Shown piece after piece: positions 1-5,843 of a DNA stretch of 7,465 nucleotides (positions are counted from its first letter, which is position 1; each line of letters starts with the position of its first letter). Below the pieces are notes generated by a model. That model was not told the DNA's origin, did no database searches, and saw nothing but the letters and a program-made list of their open reading frames with translations. This DNA is from OMOG01 sp041485845 (GTDB lineage: Bacteria > Acidobacteriota > Terriglobia > Bryobacterales > Bryobacteraceae). The position numbers were made by a program, and so were the translations under genes. The DNA lies in the NCBI GenBank assembly GCA_041485845.1, contig JBGPKH010000460.1:1-7465 (forward strand), read 5' to 3'.

Positions 1-190
1 CCTTGAACTTCTATCATATACCGAATGTCGCGTGTTTGCAGATCGTTACGGAGCCGCGACCATAGGGAGGTCCCGATGGGCCGCGGCGGCCCACCAAAGG
101 GCATGAAGACGCGGCCGGTGCGGGTCGGGTATTTTCGCCGGTTCTTCGCCGCGTCTTCAACCGAGCGGCCGGCGGAAGTGTAGCTGCCGC
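1..190. other. Leading non-coding stretch, no recognised gene
   Basis: This stretch lies downstream of the minus-strand gene ending at 191. A plus-strand frame is open from ATG at 25 (second ATG at 76) to TAG at 181-183, about 52 codons. The peptide is Arg/Gly-rich and resembles no family I know, so I do not call it a gene. The clearest structure is the long inverted repeat at 104-159, listed separately. A compact GC-rich inverted repeat also lies at 78-92 (7-bp arms, 1-nt centre). An AT-rich patch occurs at 11-21. The contents suggest a 3' flank or a boundary rather than coding DNA. Confidence 0.3.
104..159. repeat. Perfect 12-bp inverted repeat (long stem-loop)
   Basis: The arm TGAAGACGCGGC at 104-115 is exactly complementary to GCCGCGTCTTCA at 148-159, leaving a 32-nt loop. 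Inside the loop a second pairing is possible between CCGG at 115-118 and CCGG at 138-141. No T-run follows on either side, so it is not a classical intrinsic terminator. It lies 32 bp past the stop of the exported-protein gene ending at 191, where it could act as a 3' transcript stabiliser or a termination-associated hairpin. The arms are read directly from the sequence; the role is inference. Confidence 0.6.
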
Positions 191-700
191 TCAGCTCTTG
201 TTCGACGTCCAGCTCATGTAAGTCTTGTACTCGCCGCCGGGCGCCGCGACTTCGAACTTTCCGTTGAGCGAGTTCTTCTCCAACCAGTACGAGAGGCGGT
301 AGCGCGGGCCCCGCTGCGTTCCGTCGGACTCGAACACCGCGGTGTTGGTGGCGGGCAAAGCCAGGTTGTAGCGAATGACGTGGCCTTCGCTATCGAAGTA
401 AATGGCGCGCGGAGCGTCGTTCGGGGAATCGAGATAGATCACCATCAGGTCGTCGTGGCGCGGGCCCGCAGCATATTCGGCCGCGTTGTGGCGGACGATG
501 ATCTTGCGGTCCAACTGGGGCTCGAAGGAGAAGGCGCCCTGCCCGGCGCCCAGCGGCGTGTCCTTCTCGCCGGCAACGCCCGTCCATTTACCGAGCAGGA
601 ATTCGAGCTTTTTCAGGGAAGACTCTCCGCTGTTCTGTGCCGGCAAGGGCAGGCCGGAAAACATCAGCGTCCCGAGTACCAGGGTGGCCGTGTTTCGCAT
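191..700 (-). CDS. Exported lipocalin-like (DUF1579-like) protein, small
   Basis: A protein of about 169 residues. It opens with a Sec signal: MRN, a hydrophobic run (TLVLGTLMFSGLPL), then a likely cleavage after PLPA before QNSG. The mature part starts with KKLEFLLGKWTG, a pattern seen at the start of lipocalin-like/DUF1579-type beta-barrel proteins. It continues with short beta-type segments (KIIVRHN, LMVIYLD, RAIYFDSEGHVIRYN, YRLSYWLEK) and ends near TYMSWTSNKS. ATG occurs at 706 and 700. The GAGAGG at 710-715 sits 3 nt from the first but 9 nt from the second, so 700 is preferred. It follows the LOG gene on the same strand after about 30 bp and probably shares its transcript. Ligand and function cannot be read from the sequence. 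Confidence 0.8.
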   Translation of the reverse strand: MRNTATLVLGTLMFSGLPLPAQNSGESSLKKLEFLLGKWTGVAGEKDTPLGAGQGAFSFEPQLDRKIIVRHNAAEYAAGPRHDDLMVIYLDSPNDAPRAIYFDSEGHVIRYNLALPATNTAVFESDGTQRGPRYRLSYWLEKNSLNGKFEVAAPGGEYKTYMSWTSNKS

Positions 701-709
701 CGTCATGAT

Positions 710-715
710 CCTCTC
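710..715 (-). promoter_or_regulatory. Shine-Dalgarno that decides the start of the exported protein
   Basis: On the minus strand GAGAGG is followed by ATCATGACGATG. Spacing is 3 nt to the first ATG (706) and 9 nt to the second (700). A 9-nt gap is normal for a ribosome binding site, which favours the start at 700 and trims two residues from the longer reading. Confidence 0.55.
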
Positions 716-731
716 AGCGTAGCATTGACGT

Positions 732-1334
732 TCAGCGCAGGGCGGCGAACGATCGCGCCGCGCTGGACCACTCGGGCGCGCTCCGCAGCGCCGCCGCGAC
801 CTCTTCCGGTTCGGCAACCGCCGACCACATGGCGGCATGCCGGACGTCCATGAACCGCTCCTCCACCGCGCGCGCCAGCAGTTCCAGGCAGGGATCGAAG
901 AAGCCATTGACGTTCACCAGCGCAATCGGGCCGAGATACAGGCCGAGCCGTTTCCAGGTGATGGCCTCGAACAGTTCTTCCAGCGTGCCGCATCCTCCGG
1001 GCAGAGCCACGACGGCGTCGGCAAGCTGCAACATCAATCGCTTACGCTCGTGCATATCATCCACTACATGAAGTTTCGTCAGGGAACGGTGACCCCATTC
1101 GAGCTCGTCCATGAAGCGCGGAATCACGCCCGTGACCTTGCCTCCGGCCTCAAGCGCCGCGGCGGCCAGACGGCCCATCGACCCGAGCGAACTCCCGCCG
1201 TAGACGATGGCGAGCCCTTCCGCCGCGAGATGCCGCCCGAGTCGCGCCGCGGCGTCGCCATAGATCGCGGGCGCTCGTTCGCTCGAGGCGCAATATACGC
1301 ACACTCTCTGGATTTGCCGGATACCGGAAGACAT
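732..1334 (-). CDS. LOG family protein (nucleotide 5'-monophosphate phosphoribohydrolase)
   Basis: A protein of 200 residues, a usual length for the LOG/YvdD (TIGR00730) family of Rossmann-fold enzymes. These hydrolyse the N-glycosidic bond of (cyto­kinin-type) nucleoside 5'-monophosphates to release base and ribose 5-phosphate. The N-terminal strand RVCVYCASSE is followed by the phosphate-binding loop VYGGSSLGSMG near residue 45. DMHERKRLM (near 93) carries the conserved Arg. PGGCGTLEELFEAITW (near 112) is the family signature PGGxGTxxE with its catalytic Glu; the Cys at x is uncommon but x is variable. The C-terminal part is helical. The bacterial in vivo substrate may be AMP-like rather than cytokinin. 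It is followed on the same strand by the exported protein gene, and its start lies only 23 bp from the divergent tfoX-like start. No strong ribosome binding site is visible. Confidence 0.93.
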   Translation of the reverse strand: MSSGIRQIQRVCVYCASSERAPAIYGDAAARLGRHLAAEGLAIVYGGSSLGSMGRLAAAALEAGGKVTGVIPRFMDELEWGHRSLTKLHVVDDMHERKRLMLQLADAVVALPGGCGTLEELFEAITWKRLGLYLGPIALVNVNGFFDPCLELLARAVEERFMDVRHAAMWSAVAEPEEVAAALRSAPEWSSAARSFAALR

Positions 1335-1344
1335 GGGAATTCTT

Positions 1345-1357
1345 TAGAATAGACCAA
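1345..1357 (+). promoter_or_regulatory. Possible -10 element for a leaderless tfoX-like transcript
   Basis: TAGAAT at 1345-1350 fits the -10 pattern TANNNT and ends 7 nt before the GTG at 1358, so transcription would begin at or next to the start codon. The gap to the divergent LOG gene is only 23 bp and holds a small inverted repeat (ATTCT-TT-AGAAT, 1339-1350). No good -35 box at normal spacing was found and no Shine-Dalgarno is present. This is suggestive only. Confidence 0.3.
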
Positions 1358-1711
1358 GTGGCGGTCAAGAAAGAATACCTGGAGTTCGTGCTCGACTGGC
1401 TGGCGCCTCTGGGCGAAATTTCCCATCGCGCCATGATGGGCGGCCACGTGCTCTACTGCGATGGCGTGGTGTTCGCGTTGCTGGCGGGCAACGCACTCTA
1501 CCTGAAGGCGGATGAGGCAACTCGCCCGCGATTCGAGGCGCTGGGCCTCGGCGCGTTCCGGCCCTTCCCCGACAAGCCGGGCGCCATGCAGTTCTATCCT
1601 CCGCCGGCCGAGTTTTTCGAGGATTCCGAAGTGATGCGGGAGTGGGGCCGCGCCGCGGTCGCAGTGGGCCGCCGGGCGCACGCCAGAAAGAAGGCCAGGC
1701 GGCAGCGGTGA
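1358..1711 (+). CDS. TfoX N-terminal domain protein
   Basis: A protein of 117 residues with only the TfoX N-terminal domain (PF04993). Family hallmarks in order: YLEFVLDWLAPLG near 7, then HRAMMGGHVLYCDGVVFALL (residues ~23-42), NALYLKADEATRPRFEALG near 45-63, a variable GAMQFYPPPAEFFEDSE segment and a helical end with a basic tail (RRAHARKKARRQR). In gamma-proteobacteria TfoX/Sxy activates competence genes, but standalone N-terminal-domain proteins are widespread and mostly uncharacterised, so a role in DNA uptake should not be assumed. The start is GTG at 1358; no ribosome binding site is visible. Codons 10-44 are copied almost exactly at 2976-3080. Confidence 0.9.
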   Translation: MAVKKEYLEFVLDWLAPLGEISHRAMMGGHVLYCDGVVFALLAGNALYLKADEATRPRFEALGLGAFRPFPDKPGAMQFYPPPAEFFEDSEVMREWGRAAVAVGRRAHARKKARRQR

Positions 1712-1734
1712 CCGGCCCTGTGACCCAGCCAATC

Positions 1735-1760
1735 CTGCCTGACTCCGCTTTCTCAGGCGG
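1735..1760. terminator. Weak hairpin between convergent genes
   Basis: GCCTGA at 1737-1742 pairs with TCAGGC at 1753-1758 across a 10-nt loop; two further pairs (one G-T) extend the stem outward. It lies in the 91-bp gap between the tfoX-like gene and the convergent epimerase-like gene, a natural site for a two-way terminator. It has no T-tract, so intrinsic termination is uncertain. Confidence 0.25.
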
Positions 1761-1802
1761 CGTACTGCTCCGGGCAGAACCTCACGCCCCGGCAAGAGTT
1801 CG

Positions 1803-2762
1803 CTAATTCTGGCGAGCCCGCATCCATTCCAGCGTCTGGCGGATTCCCTCGTCGTAGCTCGTCTTCTTCACCTCGCCGAACTTCGCCAGCAGCTTGCGGT
1901 CGTCCAGAATCACGGGCGTCTCTTCCAGGTAGAGCATCTCCACGACCTCTCTGTAGAGCGGATTGAACCAGCCCATGATCTTCAGCAGCCCGCGCCCCAC
2001 GGTGCGATACTTCGGCGGCCGCCCTACCGCGCGATAAATCCGCGTGATGAAATCCATGGTGTTGATGTCGCCCGGACCGCCGTAGTTCCAAGCCTCGCCA
2101 TAGCACTCCGCGCACGAGGCGAGGTCCACAATCACGGGGCCCGTGTCGGGTACGTAGACAAACTCGTGCGGCGTATTCACCGGCCCCACCCAGTTGGCCG
2201 TCTTGCCCGCCAGGGCCGCCTGGAAAATCGGATTGGCCAGACTGTTATCGGCTCCGGGGCCGTAGAAATCCGGTAACCGCACCACCAGGCCCTCCACCTG
2301 GCTCTTCTTCCCTTCCAACGCGATGTCTTCCTGCTCCTTGCGGAATTGGCCCTTACGGGTCTCGGGCTGGCGGGGATGCGTCTCCGCCACGCTCGACGTG
2401 CGCGGCACGCCATACGGGTAAACGCTCGAAACCAGCACCAGGCGCTTCACCTGCATCGCGGCCGCGGCCTCCACCGTAGTCCGCATCAAGGCCGGATGCA
2501 GGTGGTGGGCCGGGTAGGGAAGCCCCACCGTGTAGATGATGGTATCGACGCCGCGCGCCGCCGCGCTCGCCGGCCGCAGTTCCGCCAGGTCGGCGTCGAA
2601 TATTTCGGCGTGCGCCATCCGGCCGAACGCCTTCGCGAGCTTGCCGCGGTTGCGCCCCACCGCGCGAAACGGAATCCCGCGCCGCTCCAGTTCCGCCGCT
2701 ACTGCTGGCCCGATGGCACCTGCCGCGCCGAAGATCGCCGCCTTCTGAATCAGGGAAGCCAT
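1803..2762 (-). CDS. Atypical SDR / NAD-dependent epimerase-dehydratase family protein
   Basis: A protein of about 319 residues. The N-terminal Rossmann motif is AAIFGAAGAIGPAVAAEL (GxxGxxG), then FRAVGRNRGKL, FDADLAEL for the cofactor-side Asp, a strand DTIIYTVGLPYP, and KRLVLVSSVYPYG, the usual extended-SDR strand. VRLPDFYGPGADN matches the 'R..xxYGPG' substrate-domain motif. The C-terminal part (WNYGGPGDINTMDFITRIYRAVGRPP) is typical of epimerase-like proteins. The catalytic YxxxK appears as GQFRK, so the Tyr seems lost; this argues for an NAD(P)-binding protein with altered or no oxidoreductase activity. ATG at 2762 is chosen because the fold starts at once. A TTG at 2783 would add seven residues and would overlap the likely -10 box. 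Confidence 0.85.
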   Translation of the reverse strand: MASLIQKAAIFGAAGAIGPAVAAELERRGIPFRAVGRNRGKLAKAFGRMAHAEIFDADLAELRPASAAARGVDTIIYTVGLPYPAHHLHPALMRTTVEAAAAMQVKRLVLVSSVYPYGVPRTSSVAETHPRQPETRKGQFRKEQEDIALEGKKSQVEGLVVRLPDFYGPGADNSLANPIFQAALAGKTANWVGPVNTPHEFVYVPDTGPVIVDLASCAECYGEAWNYGGPGDINTMDFITRIYRAVGRPPKYRTVGRGLLKIMGWFNPLYREVVEMLYLEETPVILDDRKLLAKFGEVKKTSYDEGIRQTLEWMRARQN

Positions 2763-2774
2763 TGGCGTGGCCCC

Positions 2775-2802
2775 AGTATACAACGCACCCCCAACACGTC
2801 AC
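2775..2802 (-). promoter_or_regulatory. Candidate sigma70-type promoter for the epimerase-like gene
   Basis: On the minus strand GTGACG (2797-2802; four of six matches to TTGACA) is followed after 16 bp by TATACT (2775-2780; five of six matches to TATAAT). Transcription would start near 2768, leaving a leader of about six bases before ATG 2762. This supports the shorter start of the gene. Confidence 0.4.
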
Positions 2803-2864
2803 AGGTCTGCCCGATACCGATCGCACATTCCCTACCGCCGAGTCCCCCCTCCCAGTCCGACCCG

Positions 2865-3164
2865 CTACAGCATGACGGTTCCCGCCAGGACCGCCCGCCC
2901 CTCCAGCGTCGGCGAGGACTCGTCCCACTCCGCCTGGGCGGCTCGTCCGCCGGCAGCCCAATCTCGAACTTCAACTTCGTGCTCGACTGGCTGGCGCCTC
3001 TGGGCGAAATTTCCCATCGCGCCATGATGGGCGGCCACGTGCTCTACCGCGATGGGGTGGTGTTCGCGTTGCTGGCGGGCCTGGGCCTTGATGTGTTCCA
3101 GACCCTGCGCGAAGCAGGCTAAGGCAGCCAGGAGAATCACGAGGAAGCGACGGAGGGTTTTCAT
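2865..3164 (-). pseudogene. Exported-protein ORF interrupted by antisense tfoX-like fragment
   Basis: An open frame of 99 codons made of three parts. (1) A clear Sec signal at 3164-3081: MKTLRRFLVILLAALACFAQ, then GLEHIKAQA. (2) 105 bp (3080-2976) that are the reverse complement of the tfoX-like gene. (3) A tail ending AEWDESSPTLEGRAVLAGTVML and a stop at 2865-2867; its G/C-rich third codon positions suggest real former coding sequence. The ATG overlaps the ribokinase stop (ATGA), the normal sign of a coupled second gene in an operon. The likeliest history is a secreted-protein gene that lost its middle and gained a foreign piece. The original family is not recognisable; the LEHIKAQ region would suit several exported enzymes, including M28-type peptidases, but this is a guess. 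The chimaera stays in frame, so a product could still be made. Confidence 0.65.
2976..3080 (+). repeat. 105-bp duplicate of the tfoX-like gene, truncated copy
   Basis: Bases 2976-3080 match 1385-1489 with two differences: T1457 to C (Cys to Arg codon) and C1465 to G (silent). The plus-strand reading is FVLDWLAPLG through FALLAG, identical to the tfoX-like protein except for that one residue. Identity stops sharply at both ends. Only about 35 of 117 codons are present, with no start of its own. At the left edge the sequence AACTTCAACTTC (2967-2978) is a 6-bp tandem. The copy has the same orientation as its source, 1,591 bp downstream. Confidence 0.95.
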
Positions 3165-4102
3165 AAGAAAGGCGCCCGCGACGTTCGGCATATCTGTTCG
3201 AACTGTTCCCTCGAGACGAAGGAGCTTTGCGTGCCCACCGACAACGTCGAAAGCGCAGCGTAAACGTTGGCGCGGGCGATGGCTTCGGACTCCTCGCAAC
3301 CACCGGCGAGGAAGCCGGCGAAGCTGCCGATGAAGGCGTCGCCGGCGCCGGTGGTATCGACCGGCTCGACCACGTGCGGCGGCACGTGCTGCGCTCCCTC
3401 GCGGCCCACGCATAGCGCGCCGTTGGCCCCCAGCGTCACGATGATGCGCCGCACGCCGCGAGCCAGCAGGTGGTTGGCGCAAAGGCGGGCTTCGTCGAGG
3501 TTGCGCACCGGCATTCCGCCGAGCGCTTCGGCCTCGGTCTCGTTGGGGATGACGTAATCGGCATGGGCCACTTCGGCGAGGTCGAGCGGCTGGCCGGGCG
3601 CCGGGTTGAGGATCGTGCGGATGCCGTGCTGCCGCGCGAAGCGTAGCGTGTAGTACACCGTCTCCAGTGGGATCTCGAGCTGAAGCACGATGCAGTCGGC
3701 TTGTTGCAGCAGGTCGGACGCGGCGTCCACGTCGGCGGGCAGCAGGCGATCGTTGGCGCCCTTCACTACCAGGATTCGATTTTGTCCGGAGCTGTCGACG
3801 AAGATCGGAGCGACGCCGCTCGATACGCCGGGCGTGAGGAGGACGCGGCCGGCATCGACGCCGCGCGCTTCGAAGTTGCGGATGGTGGCCTCTCCGAAGA
3901 GGTCGTCGCCCACGCGGGCGACCATCGACACGCGGGCCCCGCACAGCCGCGCGGCCACCGCCTGGTTGGCGCCCTTGCCGCCAAAGCCCAGGTGGAATTC
4001 GCGCCCGAAGATGGTCTCGCCGGGACGCGGGAACTGGTCGGTGAAAGTGGTCAGGTCGACGTTGGCGCTCCCGACCACCACGATGCGAGGCTGCGCGTTC
4101 AT
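3161..4102 (-). CDS. rbsK: Ribokinase (PfkB family)
   Basis: A protein of 313 residues, normal for ribokinase, which phosphorylates D-ribose at O5 with ATP to feed the pentose phosphate pathway. Diagnostic segments: IVVVGSANVDLTTFTDQFPRPGET (sugar-binding lid start, residues ~7-30), GFGGKGANQAVAA (near 39, the first PfkB signature), ILNPAPGQP (near 165), IPNETEAE (near 185), and DTTGAGDAFIGSFAGFLAGG (near 248), which holds the anion hole and catalytic Asp. The GSANVDL / NPAP / NETEAE set favours ribokinase over fructokinase or adenosine kinase. The start ATG 4102 lies 15 bp from the divergent methyltransferase start, with no ribosome binding site. Its TGA overlaps the ATG of the downstream exported ORF, so the two were co-transcribed and probably translationally coupled. 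No ribose transporter lies nearby. Confidence 0.95.
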   Translation of the reverse strand: MNAQPRIVVVGSANVDLTTFTDQFPRPGETIFGREFHLGFGGKGANQAVAARLCGARVSMVARVGDDLFGEATIRNFEARGVDAGRVLLTPGVSSGVAPIFVDSSGQNRILVVKGANDRLLPADVDAASDLLQQADCIVLQLEIPLETVYYTLRFARQHGIRTILNPAPGQPLDLAEVAHADYVIPNETEAEALGGMPVRNLDEARLCANHLLARGVRRIIVTLGANGALCVGREGAQHVPPHVVEPVDTTGAGDAFIGSFAGFLAGGCEESEAIARANVYAALSTLSVGTQSSFVSREQFEQICRTSRAPFL

Positions 4103-4108
4103 GGAATC

Positions 4109-4114
4109 ATTGTA
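4109..4114 (-). promoter_or_regulatory. Possible -10 element for a leaderless ribokinase transcript
   Basis: On the minus strand TACAAT is followed by GATTCC and then the ribokinase ATG (4102). With a start point about seven bases after the -10, transcription would begin at the start codon. Only 15 bp separate the two divergent start codons, and no Shine-Dalgarno is visible for either gene. This matches the arrangement at 1345-1358. Confidence 0.3.
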
Positions 4115-4117
4115 GTC

Positions 4118-4924
4118 ATGGAGCTGGATTCTACGCGCCGTTTTTCCTCGCGGGTCGAGGATTATATTCGATATCGGCCTTCCTACCCGCGGGGCGTCAT
4201 TTCTCTCCTGGAGCGGGAGTGCGGATTGACTGCCGCGGCCAAGGTGGCCGACATCGGCTCAGGCACGGGGCTGCTGGCCAGGCTATTTCTGCGAATCGGC
4301 TGCGAGGTGTTCGGGGTGGAGCCGAATGCCGGCATGCGGCTGGCGGGCGAGCGGCTGCTCGCGGCGGAACGCGGATTTCACAGCGTGGACGGGCGCGCGG
4401 AGGCTACCCGTTTGCGGGGCGGCAGCGTAGACTTCGTCACCGCGGGGCAGGCATTCCATTGGTTCGACGCGCCGGCGGCGCGGGCGGAGTTCCGCCGGAT
4501 TCTGAAGGCGGACGGATGGGTGGCGCTGGTGTGGAATGAGCGACTCGTGGAAGGGCGTTTTTTGGAGGAGTACGAGGCGCTGCTGCTGCGCTACGCGCCG
4601 GACTACGCCAAGGTGGATCACCGGCGCATGGATGCGGGCGTGATGGATGCGTTCTTCGGGGCCGGCCGGTGGAGGCTGTCGAGCTTTGCGAACGAGCAGA
4701 GGTTGGATTTGGACGGCGTGCTGGGGCGGCTGCATTCGTCGTCGTACGCTCCGGCGGCCGGGTCGGAGGAATACCAGCGCATTAATCAGGATGTGACGAC
4801 GTTGTTTGCGGAATGCCGGCAGGATGGCCTGGTGGCATTCCGCTATGAGACGAAAGTGTACTACGGCAAGCGGCCGCCCGCCCCCGCAGGTGTGGGCGCG
4901 GACGGAGTCGCCGGGCGGTTGTAG
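4118..4924 (+). CDS. Class I SAM-dependent methyltransferase
   Basis: A protein of 268 residues in the Methyltransf_11/25 group. The N-terminus FSSRVEDYIRYRPSYPRGV is the usual opening of this subgroup. Motif I, VADIGSGTGLLARLF, lies near residue 46 and binds SAM. EVFGVEPNAGMR gives the acidic residue for the ribose hydroxyls. SVDFVTAGQAFHWFD near 105 is the post-motif signature of this subgroup, and RRILKADGWVALVWNE follows. The substrate is unknown. The frame is open far upstream (to 3701), but that part is antisense to ribokinase, so ATG 4118 is taken. The family usually ends soon after the KVYYGK segment; here about 18 more residues (rich in Pro, Ala and Gly) run over the tail of the convergent peptidase fragment, suggesting that the original stop was lost at a join. 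Confidence 0.9.
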   Translation: MELDSTRRFSSRVEDYIRYRPSYPRGVISLLERECGLTAAAKVADIGSGTGLLARLFLRIGCEVFGVEPNAGMRLAGERLLAAERGFHSVDGRAEATRLRGGSVDFVTAGQAFHWFDAPAARAEFRRILKADGWVALVWNERLVEGRFLEEYEALLLRYAPDYAKVDHRRMDAGVMDAFFGAGRWRLSSFANEQRLDLDGVLGRLHSSSYAPAAGSEEYQRINQDVTTLFAECRQDGLVAFRYETKVYYGKRPPAPAGVGADGVAGRL

Positions 4925-5175
4925 TTCGGATACGGCGGGCGCTTCGGCTGCGGCACGGGGTGATCTTTCATCTGCTGCATAGCCACTGCCACGGCGCGCT
5001 CCAGTTGCGGGTCGTGGCCCTCGCGCATCGCCTTGGGATCGAGTTCCACTTCGATATCCGGCGCGACTCCCTTGTTCTCGACATCCCACTGGCCATCGGG
5101 GTTGAAGAAGCCGAAGCTGGGCGCGGTCACGCTGCCGCCATCCATAAGCGGCGGATAGGCGCCGACGCCCACGGG
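4861..5175 (-). pseudogene. C-terminal fragment of tricorn-like S41 peptidase
   Basis: The minus frame reads VGVGAYPPLMDGG, then SVTAPSFGFFNPDGQWDVEN, KGVAPDIEVELDPKAMREGHDPQLERAV and KRPPYPNY before TAG at 4861-4863. This is the C-terminal end of tricorn protease homologues (S41, ~1,050-1,100 residues), just after the region of the catalytic Ser. Only about 105 codons remain; the beta-propeller domains, the PDZ and the catalytic residues are missing. Upstream of about 5175 the similarity stops and the other strand becomes transposase. A GTG at 5232 opens the frame, but the residues before VGVGAYPP do not look like the expected RTWGGL segment. The fragment has no internal stop, so the truncation looks recent. 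It overlaps the convergent methyltransferase by 64 bp. Confidence 0.85.
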
Positions 5176-5179
5176 CGCG

Positions 5180-5843
5180 GCGAGATTCTGGAAGCGGCGG
5201 CGATTGCTGCCTATCACGCCGAGACTGGGCACCCGGTGGTACGCCTGTTGGTGTGTGTGATGATGCCAAACAGTTCAAGCTGGTAACCGATGAGTTGGCC
5301 TTGTGCTGGATTCACGACGGACGCCATTACCAGAGCCTGGAGCCGTGTGTGCTACAGCATCGCCAGTTGCTGGAAGCATTCCGGGAAAAGTATGGGGGTT
5401 ATTACAGACAACTGCGGGCTTACCAACAGGCCCCCACGCCAGGGCAGGCGGCTCTATTGGGCGAACAGTTCGACGGCCTCTTCTCGACCGTGACCGGTTA
5501 CCATGCGCTGGATCAGCGCATCGGAAAAACCAAGGCCAACAAGGAGCAGCTCTTGATGGTGTTGAAGCATCCCGAGATTCCGTTGCACAATAATCCGGCG
5601 GAGTTAGGCGCACGGCGGCGGGTGCGCAAGCGCGTGGTGAGCTACGGGCCGCGCTCGGAGCAAGGCGTCAAAGGCTGGGATACGCTGCAAACATTGTTTG
5701 GCACAGCCAAGAAGCTGGGCGTGAATTGCTTCCAGTACATCCGCGATCGCATCAGCGGCGCCCGGCAGATGCCCGCCTTGGCGGACCTGATTCAGCAACG
5801 AGCAAAAACGCTCAACCTTGGTTCCTCCTGGGCGGGAACATAA
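5180..5843 (+). pseudogene. IS66-like transposase, 5'-truncated and frameshifted
   Basis: Two plus frames join into one transposase. The first (about 5182-5256) reads EILEAAAIAAYHAETGHPVVRLLVC. The second (5256-5843) reads CDDAKQFKLVTDELALCWIH, then DGRHY and on to LNLGSSWAGT. Joined at the GTGTGTGTG run (5251-5259), they give LLVCDDAKQF, so a 2-nt gain broke the frame. In IS66-type DDE enzymes the Asp after LVC is the second catalytic Asp, CWIHDGRH matches the CWAHxRR segment, and HNNPAELGARRRVRKR carries the catalytic Glu. Lengths and motifs suit an IS66-like family; the exact subgroup is unsure. The N-terminal zinc-finger/HTH part and the first Asp are missing. No terminal inverted repeat can be defined because the left end is gone and the right end abuts another gene fragment near 5844-5876. 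Confidence 0.8.

Noticed and set aside
78..92. Short GC-rich inverted repeat as terminator
   Set aside because: Arms of 7 bp around a single base cannot form a normal hairpin loop of that size, and no T-tract follows; such GC palindromes are expected by chance here.
701..907. N-terminal extension of the exported protein (67 residues)
   Set aside because: It overlaps the LOG gene, is Arg-rich, and would bury the signal peptide and ribosome binding site.
837..1352. 171-codon plus frame
   Set aside because: It is antisense to the LOG gene, whose family motifs are unmistakable.
1358..1711. Evidence for a competence system from the TfoX-domain gene
   Set aside because: Only the N-terminal domain is present, no com genes are nearby, and standalone copies are common without a known link to DNA uptake.
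2865..3944. 359-codon minus frame running from ribokinase into the exported ORF
   Set aside because: The part above 3164 is an out-of-frame, Arg-rich shadow of ribokinase; only the part from ATG 3164 is meaningful.
3701..4117. Long N-terminal extension of the methyltransferase
   Set aside because: It is antisense to ribokinase and the family normally begins near FSSRVEDYIRYRP, so ATG 4118 is the start.
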